Shown here piece after piece: positions 1-5,714 of a stretch of DNA of 12,407 nucleotides; the first letter of the stretch is position 1; each line of letters begins with the position of its first letter. The notes below the pieces were generated by a model. That model ran no database searches, was not told the origin of the DNA, and saw only the letters and a list, made by a program, of their open reading frames with translations. The translations under genes and the position numbers were made by a program. The stretch covers positions 1 to 12,407 of the forward strand of contig PWKX01000016.1 in the NCBI GenBank assembly GCA_003559585.1. Reading direction: 5' to 3'. This DNA comes from Mollicutes bacterium. GTDB lineage: Bacteria; Bacillota_I; Bacilli_A; Izemoplasmatales; Izemoplasmataceae.

Positions 1-189
1 AAAAACATGGTCAACATCGCCACCAGCTTGTTCGACGAGCGCGGTATTGACAGGGCCATGAAAACCAATTAAAACACGTTCATGTGTCGGTGCGGCTGCC
101 ACTGATGATTGACTCATCAATGAAACAAAAAACACAAGGGTAACCATCAAAAACGTTAAAAGTTTTTTCATCGATCGCGTTTTATACAT
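1..189 (-). CDS. Secreted subtilisin-like serine protease, N-terminal fragment
   Basis: This is a partial gene running off the left edge; 63 codons are visible. Residues 1-33 form a signal peptide: basic N-region (K3, R5, K8, K9), hydrophobic core at about 10-27, and a cleavage-like site around VAAAP (30-34). The following residues, HERVLIGFHGPVNTALVEQA at 36-55 and then GGDVDHVF, resemble the start of an inhibitor I9 propeptide of subtilases (pattern RVIVGF-K-G..-LV...GG.V...). The catalytic domain is outside the window, so the protease call rests on the propeptide alone. The start at 189 was chosen because AAAGGAG (201-207) lies 11 bases upstream; the in-frame ATG at 171 is too far from it. 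A secreted protease would act outside the cell, probably in peptide scavenging. A non-protease secreted protein with an I9-like domain is the alternative. Confidence 0.6.
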   Translation of the reverse strand, partial: MYKTRSMKKLLTFLMVTLVFFVSLMSQSSVAAAPTHERVLIGFHGPVNTALVEQAGGDVDHVF

Positions 190-245
190 GTCATTCCACG
201 CTCCTTTCTATTATTAAACAAACAAACCATTATTTTTATTGGTTT

Positions 246-254
246 ATTTTACCA
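246..254 (-). promoter_or_regulatory. Putative extended -10 promoter for the subtilase gene
   Basis: On the minus strand the sequence reads TGG-TAAAAT, a TGn-extended -10 box with one mismatch to TATAAT. It would start transcription near 239, giving a leader of about 50 bases. No convincing -35 box is seen at 16-18 bases spacing. It lies between the nqrF terminator and the protease start, where a promoter is expected. Confidence 0.35.
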
Positions 255-286
255 TTAATTCCTAGTTTTTACAGACATGATACAAC

Positions 287-329
287 AAGAAAAAGCACCA
301 AATCAGTCTCCTAACCGGTGCTTCTTCTT
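287..329 (-). terminator. Terminator of the nqrBCDEF operon
   Basis: An inverted repeat begins 3 bases after the nqrF stop codon. On the minus strand AAGAAGAAGCACC (329-317) pairs with GGTGCTTTTTCTT (299-287) around a 17-base loop, with one G-U pair. The T-rich 3' arm can act as the U-tract (GCTTTTTCTT). The long loop makes it weaker than a textbook terminator, but the position fits. Confidence 0.6.
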
Positions 330-332
330 TAA

Positions 333-1415
333 TCAATCAAATTTATCATACAAAATGTTGTCATCTTTAATGTTGTGTTTTTTAAGCACTTCAATACACG
401 CATTGATCATCCCTGGCGAACCACAAAGATAAGCTTCGGCTTCGCTTAAATCACCAGTCATGCGGTCAACCACATCGGTAATCAAGCCAACCTCGCCGTC
501 CCAATCATCTTCTTCTGTTGGGTCTGAAAGGGCAGGCACATACGTGAAATTATCATATTTTTTATCAATATTCATAAATTCTTCTGTGTAGTATAGGTCA
601 CGTTTAGAACGCGCACCAAAGAAGTAAGTGGCTTTACGTGGCATACCCATGTCTTGAAGTTTAAACATAATTGAACGAATCGGTGCTTTGCCTGAACCAC
701 CAGCAATCATGATCATATCGCGTCTTGATTCTTCTCTTAAATAGAAATCACCATATGGTCCAGTTAAAATGATCTCATCGCCAGTCAACATCGCTTTATG
801 AATAAAGGTTGTGGCTTGTCCTTTTGGCACCAGACGAACAATGAACTCAACCACTTCATTGTTTTTCACATCAGAAGCAATTGAATACGCCCGGATGATA
901 TCAAGACCTGGTACTCTAATTTGACAAAACTGACCTGGTTTAAAATCAATTATTTTTGGCTCAATTAAGTTAAACCGCACCAACTTCGTATCATAGGTTA
1001 AATCTTCAACCGCAACCACTTTCGCACGGTACTCAACGGCCTCCATCAGTCCTTCTGGAATCGAGACGTTCATGCTGTTTCTCACCTTTACCTGACAGGA
1101 AAGTCGAACGCCTTTTGCCTTTTCCTGCGCATTTAAGAAAGGGTCCTCGGTGGGCTTAACTTCGCCGCCACCTTCCTTTACCGTTACCTTACAAAGCCCA
1201 CATGTGGCTTTACCACCACAAGCTGAGGGGATAAAAATTTGATTGTCAGATAAAACATTTAATAACGTATCACTGCCCTCAACAGGCAGTTCTTTTTTAT
1301 CGTTTAATGTAATTGTCTTCTCCTCATTACCGCCTAAGATTCGATCGGCTCCAATCAGTAACAGCGTGACAATGAGAAGGATCGAAACCAGCACAATTGG
1401 CACAAATATTTCCAT
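333..1415 (-). CDS. nqrF: NADH:acceptor oxidoreductase subunit F of a Na+-NQR-type complex
   Basis: This subunit oxidises NADH at the cytoplasmic face and passes electrons through FAD and a [2Fe-2S] cluster into the membrane part. Residues 4-22 form an N-terminal membrane anchor. A plant-type ferredoxin domain (about 33-125) has the ligand pattern C66-x5-C72-x2-C75-x31-C107. The FAD domain carries RAYSIAS (175-181). The NADH domain carries AGGSGKAPIRS (238-248), FFGARSKRDLYY (265-276) and CGSPGMINAC (331-340), and the protein ends in the NqrF-like ILYDKFD. At 360 residues it is about 50 shorter than the Vibrio enzyme (about 408). The missing part is mostly the insertion that precedes the RAYS motif there. 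AGGAGG (1424-1429) sits 8 bases upstream of ATG. It is the last gene of the operon, 12 bases after nqrE. Other ferredoxin-FNR reductases are conceivable, but the membrane anchor, NQR neighbours and C-terminus argue for NqrF. Confidence 0.9.
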   Translation of the reverse strand: MEIFVPIVLVSILLIVTLLLIGADRILGGNEEKTITLNDKKELPVEGSDTLLNVLSDNQIFIPSACGGKATCGLCKVTVKEGGGEVKPTEDPFLNAQEKAKGVRLSCQVKVRNSMNVSIPEGLMEAVEYRAKVVAVEDLTYDTKLVRFNLIEPKIIDFKPGQFCQIRVPGLDIIRAYSIASDVKNNEVVEFIVRLVPKGQATTFIHKAMLTGDEIILTGPYGDFYLREESRRDMIMIAGGSGKAPIRSIMFKLQDMGMPRKATYFFGARSKRDLYYTEEFMNIDKKYDNFTYVPALSDPTEEDDWDGEVGLITDVVDRMTGDLSEAEAYLCGSPGMINACIEVLKKHNIKDDNILYDKFD

Positions 1416-1427
1416 GTTATTTCCCTC

Positions 1428-2012
1428 CTATTGTATAGACGCCAAACCAGTAAACCCAATCACAGCTAGCGCTAAAATACCAAGTACAATAAAGGTAATC
1501 CCTTTACCTGCTAACCCTCTAGGAATATCCGATTTTTTCGCCATTTTTTCACGCACACCTGCTAATAAGATGATCGCCAGCATCCAACCGATACCAGAAC
1601 CAAATGAAAAGGCGGCGGTTTGCACAAAGTTATATGAACGGTTTACAAAGAACAAAGACACACCAAGTACCACGCAGTTAACCGTGATAAGTGGTAAGAA
1701 AAGTCCAAAAGAGTTGTATAATCTTGGGAAAAACTTATCAATAAACATCTCTAAAAATTGAACGGTTGCCGCAATGGTAATGATGAAAACAAGTAAGTTT
1801 AACCATTCAACCCCAACACGTTGGAGTAATAAATAAATAGGGTAGTTGATAATCCCGGTTAACGTTACAACAAACACAACCGCAAGACCCATACCTTTTG
1901 CGTTTCTAACATTGGTCGAAATCGCAATCAATGGACACATACCTAAAATGTAGGCCAGTGCAATGTTGTGGTCTAAGATCGAACCTATAAATATTTCTAA
2001 TGCATTTTCCAT
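1428..2012 (-). CDS. nqrE: Na+-NQR-type complex, membrane subunit E
   Basis: This 194-residue integral membrane protein has about six helices and forms the inverted-topology pair with NqrD at the heart of the pump. NQR-type hallmarks are YILGMCPLIA (21-30), FLPLITVNC (105-113), FGSGIGWMLAI (about 136-146) and LAGVREKM (about 150-157). C26 and C113 correspond to the cysteines that, with two from NqrD, hold the intramembrane [2Fe-2S] centre in the Vibrio structure. Its length is close to NqrE (about 198 residues), and the FGSG-GWMLA and REKM segments favour NqrE over RnfA. AAGGAGG (2023-2029) lies 10 bases upstream of the ATG and overlaps the end of nqrD. It is co-transcribed with its neighbours. 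Confidence 0.93.
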   Translation of the reverse strand: MENALEIFIGSILDHNIALAYILGMCPLIAISTNVRNAKGMGLAVVFVVTLTGIINYPIYLLLQRVGVEWLNLLVFIITIAATVQFLEMFIDKFFPRLYNSFGLFLPLITVNCVVLGVSLFFVNRSYNFVQTAAFSFGSGIGWMLAIILLAGVREKMAKKSDIPRGLAGKGITFIVLGILALAVIGFTGLASIQ

Positions 2013-2027
2013 CTCACATCACCCTCC

Positions 2028-2663
2028 TTAAGCGGTTGCTTCTTCATCATAGTTTTTGGTTAAATCACGAATGATCCAGATCAAAATTCCAAGTACGAAA
2101 AACCCACCAGGGGCAATCGCCATCACTTGCCATGTTGGAAAACTATCAGGCAAGACTTGATAGTTAAGCAAGGTTCCAAACGCCAATACTTCTCTAACCG
2201 CGGCAATTAAAACCAGTATATAAGTATACCCTATTCCGTTAGCTAAACTGTCAAAAAACGTATATTTAACAGGATTTTTAACCGCAAACGCTTCAGCACG
2301 GCCCATCACAATACAGTTGGTAATAATCAAGCCGACATAAGCGCCGAGCGACCGGTATAATTGTGGGAAGTAAGCTTGTAAGAAAAACTGTACAATGATA
2401 ACTAACCCAGCGATGATCACCATATAGGTAATCATTCGCACCCTGGTAGGGATAAAACTACGAATGAGTGAGACAATCAGTGATGAACCCATAATAACAA
2501 ACGTCACCGCAGCACCCATTGCAAGGGCATTATCAACACGGTTGGTGATGGCTAAAGCAGAACAAATCCCTAACACACCAATGACAATTGGGTTATTTCT
2601 AGATAAACCATCTCTTGATACGTTAAACCATTTGGTGTAACGCATTCTAATCAATTTTTTCAT
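2028..2663 (-). CDS. nqrD: Na+-NQR-type complex, membrane subunit D
   Basis: This 211-residue integral membrane protein is the partner of NqrE. The segment RNNPIVIGVLGICSALAITN (22-41) matches the NqrD pattern (NNP...LG.CSALA.T) better than RnfE, and IITNCIVMGRAEAFA (113-127) is the second hallmark. C34 and C117 are 83 residues apart, the same separation as C29 and C112 in Vibrio NqrD, and should provide two ligands of the shared [2Fe-2S] cluster. The gene overlaps nqrC by 4 bases (ATGA), which implies translational coupling. A GGAGGTG sequence just upstream of the ATG lies inside nqrC. The basic N-terminus (KKLIRMRYTK) should be cytoplasmic. Confidence 0.93.
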   Translation of the reverse strand: MKKLIRMRYTKWFNVSRDGLSRNNPIVIGVLGICSALAITNRVDNALAMGAAVTFVIMGSSLIVSLIRSFIPTRVRMITYMVIIAGLVIIVQFFLQAYFPQLYRSLGAYVGLIITNCIVMGRAEAFAVKNPVKYTFFDSLANGIGYTYILVLIAAVREVLAFGTLLNYQVLPDSFPTWQVMAIAPGGFFVLGILIWIIRDLTKNYDEEATA

Positions 2664-3256
2664 GTGGTTGCACCTCCATCATAAGCATCCCAAGCCGCTT
2701 TATGTTCTTCATAAGCACGGTTCAACATCCCTTCAAACGCATTGGATGTTCTTGTCGCACCTATAATCGCATCGACTTCATTACTCGCCTCAGGATCAGC
2801 GGTTTGTGAAATCGTTAAACCACCATTCATGGTCGCACCTTGATACTTCGCTAAGTAATCATCTTCGGCGACCACACCACCTAAGCCTGGGGTTTCTTCT
2901 TGTTCTAAGACCCGGACATACCGAATCGTTTCAAAATCTGATTCAAACGCAATGATCCCGGATATAGGACCCCAAACACCGAGCCCACTAAATTCAAAGG
3001 CAAACCCACCAGACGCTTCATGAACATAAATCACCACATCATCTGTCTCGATGGTTTCCATCACCTCTTCAAACACATCGTTGAAATTTGCGGTAGTATA
3101 ACTTTCATCAAAGGCATCTAAAATCGCAGATTGAACATCAAACTCTTGGTTTAAACGAATGCGTTCTGCGGTTAAAGATTGAACCCCCATCAACAATAGT
3201 GAAAAACTTAAGCCTAATATAAAGACAAAAACAATCGTTCTTTGATTTCGGCTCAT
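2660..3256 (-). CDS. nqrC: FMN-binding subunit NqrC/RnfG of the NQR-type complex
   Basis: This subunit carries covalently bound FMN on the outer face and relays electrons from the D/E iron-sulfur centre. One membrane anchor (about 7-27) is followed by an extracytoplasmic FMN_bind domain. Visible markers are ETPGLGG (121-127) and the flavinylation motif region DAIIGATRTS (162-171), with T168 as expected acceptor. The usual Ser/Thr three residues before that Thr is Ile165. ApbE would attach the FMN; apbE is not in the window. The length of 198 residues is closer to RnfG (about 200) than to Vibrio NqrC (257). AGGAGG (3264-3269) lies 7 bases upstream of the ATG. The gene overlaps nqrB by 4 bases and nqrD by 4 bases. 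The NqrC name comes from its neighbours; by size alone it could be called RnfG. Confidence 0.88.
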   Translation of the reverse strand: MSRNQRTIVFVFILGLSFSLLLMGVQSLTAERIRLNQEFDVQSAILDAFDESYTTANFNDVFEEVMETIETDDVVIYVHEASGGFAFEFSGLGVWGPISGIIAFESDFETIRYVRVLEQEETPGLGGVVAEDDYLAKYQGATMNGGLTISQTADPEASNEVDAIIGATRTSNAFEGMLNRAYEEHKAAWDAYDGGATT

Positions 3257-4194
3257 GCCATCTCCTCCTCTAACGAGGCTGATTCTTCATTAATAGGTTT
3301 TTTTTGTTCTAACCAACCATCCAACAACGGTGCCACCGCATTCATGATGATGATTGAAAAAGCGTAACCTTCTTGGAATGTCCCGAAATTTCTAATGATT
3401 ATCGTTAAAACAGCTAAGCCAAGGCCGAAAAAATACTTAGCCCAAGGATGTTCTGGGGATGTGGCAGGGTCTGAGGCTAAGAAAAACGCCGCAAACACAA
3501 TCCCGCCGGTAATCATCGAATAAAACGGATTCACAAAATAATCAGGCAATAATAAATAACCTAAAGCCGTTAACACAAAAAACGAACCTAAATAAGATAG
3601 TGGAATCCGCCAATCAACAATCTTAAGCCCAACAAGCAACAAGCCCATCACAGCAACTAAGACAATAAACGTCTCCCCAATCATCCCTGGCACTTGACCA
3701 AACAACAGCTGTGGCACACTGTGTGTCAACGCTTGACCTAAATGCAACTCAAGCACTGGAATCATCCCAGTCACTTCACCTGTATTTGGGTCTAACCAAG
3801 ATGTGGCTGTCATATGTGGTGGGAAAGACACCATCACAAAAATAATCCCCACAAGCGCAGGATTAAACACCGTTTTCCCTAAACCACCAAAAATACATTT
3901 ACCAAAAAACACCGCGAATCCTGAACCAATCCCAACCATCCAAAGCGGCGCAATCGAAGGTACAAGCAATGCGATCAAAAGCGGTGTGATAAATAATGAA
4001 TCATCGTAGAGTGGTTGTTTCCTAGCTTTTTTAAACGCCAGTTCAATCGGCACAGCCACCAACACACTAACAATGGCAATCCATAAAACACGACTGCCGT
4101 AATTAAAAAGACCACCCAACAACAAGATTAAAAGTACGCCCGTAAATATGCGTAAATTTCTTGATGAAAGCGGTCCGGTCTCAGTTTTGTTCAT
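3253..4194 (-). CDS. nqrB: NqrB/RnfD-family membrane subunit, lacking the FMN threonine
   Basis: This is the large multi-helix subunit that in NQR/RNF binds flavins and contributes the ion path. Family landmarks in order: TPLLIALLVPSIAPLWM (70-86), FGGLGKTVFNPALVG (102-116), VPGMIGE (168-174), DWRIP (194-198), ASDPATSP (240-247) and IRNFGTFQEGYAFSIIIMN (267-285). The length of 313 residues is RnfD-like; Vibrio NqrB is over 400 and has a longer N-terminus plus an extra loop between its first two helices. Where NQR and RNF have SGAT, with Thr carrying covalent FMN, this protein reads TGMI (142-145), so the acceptor Thr is replaced by Ile145. The C-terminal tail is acidic. It is the first gene of the operon, about 55 bases after the predicted transcription start, with AAAGGAT upstream of the ATG. 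No nqrA precedes it. Confidence 0.88.
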   Translation of the reverse strand: MNKTETGPLSSRNLRIFTGVLLILLLGGLFNYGSRVLWIAIVSVLVAVPIELAFKKARKQPLYDDSLFITPLLIALLVPSIAPLWMVGIGSGFAVFFGKCIFGGLGKTVFNPALVGIIFVMVSFPPHMTATSWLDPNTGEVTGMIPVLELHLGQALTHSVPQLLFGQVPGMIGETFIVLVAVMGLLLVGLKIVDWRIPLSYLGSFFVLTALGYLLLPDYFVNPFYSMITGGIVFAAFFLASDPATSPEHPWAKYFFGLGLAVLTIIIRNFGTFQEGYAFSIIIMNAVAPLLDGWLEQKKPINEESASLEEEMA

Positions 4195-4254
4195 AAAACC
4201 ATCCTTTCTTCCTCGTAAAAAATCTTAAGTAGGCCAAAGCCAACGTATAAATAA

Positions 4255-4263
4255 ATTATAGCA
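4255..4263 (-). promoter_or_regulatory. Extended -10 promoter of the nqrBCDEF operon
   Basis: The minus strand reads TGC-TATAAT, a perfect TGn-extended -10 element. The predicted start is near 4248, with a leader of about 54 bases before the nqrB ATG. The best -35 (TTGCGT, 4280-4285) is poor and 19 bases away, as is common for extended -10 promoters. It lies downstream of the eamA terminator, so the operon has an independent start. Confidence 0.65.
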
Positions 4264-4317
4264 CAGATAAAACTTCGATACGCAAACAATCCCTTGTAAA
4301 TTTATAAAGCATCACAT

Positions 4318-4356
4318 AAAAAGGCTTTATTCCCTTTAAACAAGGTGAATAAAGCC
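4318..4356 (-). terminator. Rho-independent terminator of the EamA transporter gene
   Basis: On the minus strand GGCTTTATTC (4356-4347) pairs perfectly with GAATAAAGCC (4332-4323), followed at once by five T (4322-4318). The 14-base loop contains a further CCTT/AAGG pairing. It lies about 65 bases past the eamA stop codon and upstream of the nqr promoter, insulating the two units. Confidence 0.85.
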
Positions 4357-4393
4357 ATATAAACTTTTCATTCGCGCGCTAACTTTTTAACCC

Positions 4394-4430
4394 GTTAATT
4401 TATAATAAAACCCTTATTTTCTAAATTAAC
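4394..4430. repeat. A+T-rich inverted repeat across the eamA stop codon
   Basis: GTTAATTTA (4394-4402) and TAAATTAAC (4422-4430) are perfect 9-base complementary arms with a 19-base loop that can pair further (AATAA with TTATT). The eamA stop codon lies in this element. It lacks a following U-tract, so it is not a classic terminator. It may stabilise the 3' end of the mRNA or be chance in A+T-rich DNA. Confidence 0.3.
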
Positions 4431-5341
4431 GCCTTTTTCTTTCTCAATGCTTGTATTCTTACTGTCCCATACACACCAGTAATGATCATCGCCGCACCCA
4501 CAAAATGATGCCACTTCAACGCTTCTTGTAAAAACACATACCCAGCTGAAATCGCCACCACCGTGGCAATGTTGGCATAAATACTAATCACATGCGCTTC
4601 TAATTGACTTAAAGCGTAATTGAGCAACCAAAAACCACCAATAGAACCAATCACACCAAGATAAATCACAGGCCCTAACACAGAAAACTGACTTAAAGAA
4701 GACACATACAACCCAAGTTCTCCACCTAACAGTAATCTAATCACATATAAACCGTTAAAGAAAACAGCCCCCATCAACATCATAAAATAGGTAATCTCAA
4801 GACTGCTTGCCTTCACACTAACTAGACGAGAGACGATGTTGTAAAAAGATGCCGATAACACCGCTAAAAACAAAAGCGCATAACCACCAATCGCCGGTGA
4901 TAACGATTGCGACATTTCCATCGTTTGAATGAACATCACCCCACCGACACTCAACATGATAAACATTAATTGCGGTATCGTTGGTCTTTCTTTTAAAATA
5001 ACCGCTGAGAGCACACTAACAACAATCGGAATAAGCGCGATCATCATACCCGCTTCAGCACTGGTGGTTTGATGAAGCCCGTAGGGTTCAAACAAAAAAT
5101 ACAGTACCGGTTGAAAAAGCCCCACTAGCAACAATGGTTTTAACTTATCTTTGCTCAAATGAACCCGTATTACCTTCAACCTTTTTAACAAATAAAAAGC
5201 CCCATACGCAAACAAAAACCGGTAAGCTAATAAGCCAACAGGCGTGGTATACTCGAGTGCTGTTTTAGAAAACATAAATGTCAATCCGAAAATTGTCGCA
5301 AACCCTAATCCAAATAGATGTGCCTTTTTTTGTGGTGTCAT
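4421..5341 (-). CDS. EamA/DMT-superfamily transporter
   Basis: This is a ten-helix inner-membrane protein with two tandem EamA domains, as in drug/metabolite transporters that export or import amino acids, nucleotide sugars or other small metabolites. Substrate cannot be read from the sequence. In the numbering used here, which counts from an alternative start at 5350, the first repeat ends with the typical ILKERPTIPQ (118-127) and the second with LQEALKWHHFVGAAMIITGV (274-293). The start was placed at 5341 (MTPQKKAHLF, 306 residues) because AAGGA (5350-5354) is 8 bases upstream; the in-frame ATGs at 5350 and 5347 overlap or abut that site. The C-terminus is basic (RKKKALI). It is a single gene with its own promoter and terminator, divergent from the mevalonate operon. 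The family call is firm and the function unknown. Confidence 0.85.
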   Translation of the reverse strand: MTPQKKAHLFGLGFATIFGLTFMFSKTALEYTTPVGLLAYRFLFAYGAFYLLKRLKVIRVHLSKDKLKPLLLVGLFQPVLYFLFEPYGLHQTTSAEAGMMIALIPIVVSVLSAVILKERPTIPQLMFIMLSVGGVMFIQTMEMSQSLSPAIGGYALLFLAVLSASFYNIVSRLVSVKASSLEITYFMMLMGAVFFNGLYVIRLLLGGELGLYVSSLSQFSVLGPVIYLGVIGSIGGFWLLNYALSQLEAHVISIYANIATVVAISAGYVFLQEALKWHHFVGAAMIITGVYGTVRIQALRKKKALI

Positions 5342-5370
5342 ACCCATCATCCTTTAATCGTATCAAAGCT

Positions 5371-5379
5371 ATTATAACA
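5371..5379 (-). promoter_or_regulatory. Extended -10 promoter for the EamA transporter gene
   Basis: The minus strand reads TGT-TATAAT, a perfect TGn-extended -10 box. The implied transcription start is around 5364, about 20 bases before the AAGGA ribosome site and start codon. No good -35 hexamer is seen at the expected spacing. Confidence 0.6.
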
Positions 5380-5405
5380 TGGCTTTTCATATCCTGATAC
5401 ATGAT

Positions 5406-5423
5406 AATTAAACGTGTTTAATT
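5406..5423. promoter_or_regulatory. Operator-like dyad between divergent promoters
   Basis: AATTAAAC-GT-GTTTAATT is an 18-base dyad with perfect 8-base arms. It ends where the plus-strand -35 begins (5423) and lies upstream of the eamA promoter. That is a plausible place for a regulator controlling one or both divergent units. The regulator is unknown, and A+T-rich dyads also arise by chance. Confidence 0.4.
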
Positions 5424-5451
5424 TCACCTATTGTGGTTTATTCGTTATAAT
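5423..5451 (+). promoter_or_regulatory. Promoter of the permease-mevalonate operon
   Basis: TTCACC (5423-5428), a 17-base spacer and a perfect TATAAT (5446-5451) give a predicted start near 5458, about 23 bases before the first start codon. A second TATAAT at 5473-5478 has no matching -35. No other promoter-like site was noticed before fni, so the six genes downstream are probably one transcript. Confidence 0.6.
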
Positions 5452-5480
5452 AAGGAAAAAAATGATTGGGGTTATAATTC

Positions 5481-5714
5481 ATGAAACATTCATATATAAA
5501 AGTATGGGGCGATACCGTGAAACCAAAAACACTGGTATCTTCCTTATTTATCATTGCCTTTAGCACTTTCTTTTTCCACCTACTAGCACCATCAGGTGAA
5601 AACAACGACACCTTAGGGTTGTTTTTTGGTCTTTTTGGCGCGGTCTTTGGTTTTCTAATCACCGTCTTCGCCTTCAAACCGAACCGTCATATCACTGAAG
5701 AGGAGGATGCGTGA
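5481..5714 (+). CDS. Small two-helix membrane protein, possible TctB-like partner
   Basis: This 77-residue protein has two hydrophobic segments (about 16-35 and 44-65) joined by a short polar loop (PSGENNDT) and an acidic C-terminus (EEEDA). I do not recognise the family with certainty. Its place directly before a TctA-type permease, with the stop codon overlapping the permease start by one base, suggests a small companion subunit like TctB. TctB proteins normally have about four helices and 140-160 residues, so this would be a half-size version. The start is ambiguous: ATG at 5481 (GGGG at 5467-5470) or GTG at 5517 (GGGG at 5505-5508), the latter giving a 65-residue protein beginning at KPKTLVSS. 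It is the first gene of the mevalonate operon. Confidence 0.65.
   Translation: MKHSYIKVWGDTVKPKTLVSSLFIIAFSTFFFHLLAPSGENNDTLGLFFGLFGAVFGFLITVFAFKPNRHITEEEDA

Noticed and set aside
224..245. Short dyad AAACCA...TGGTTT in the protease leader
   Set aside because: Only 6 perfect pairs around an A+T-rich loop; not above chance for this base composition.
333..4194. Calling the redox operon RNF (rnfD-G-E-A plus reductase)
   Set aside because: B and C subunits have RNF-like lengths, but D, E and F carry NQR-type motifs, the gene order is nqrB-C-D-E-F, and the RNF-specific RnfB and RnfC ferredoxin/NADH subunits are absent.
5473..5478. Second TATAAT as main promoter of the plus-strand operon
   Set aside because: No -35-like hexamer at 16-18 bases, and it would start transcription after the ATG at 5481; the box at 5446-5451 has a matching -35.
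5711..5713. GTG start for the permease
   Set aside because: AGGAGG would be only 4 bases away; ATG at 5714 has the better 7-base spacing.
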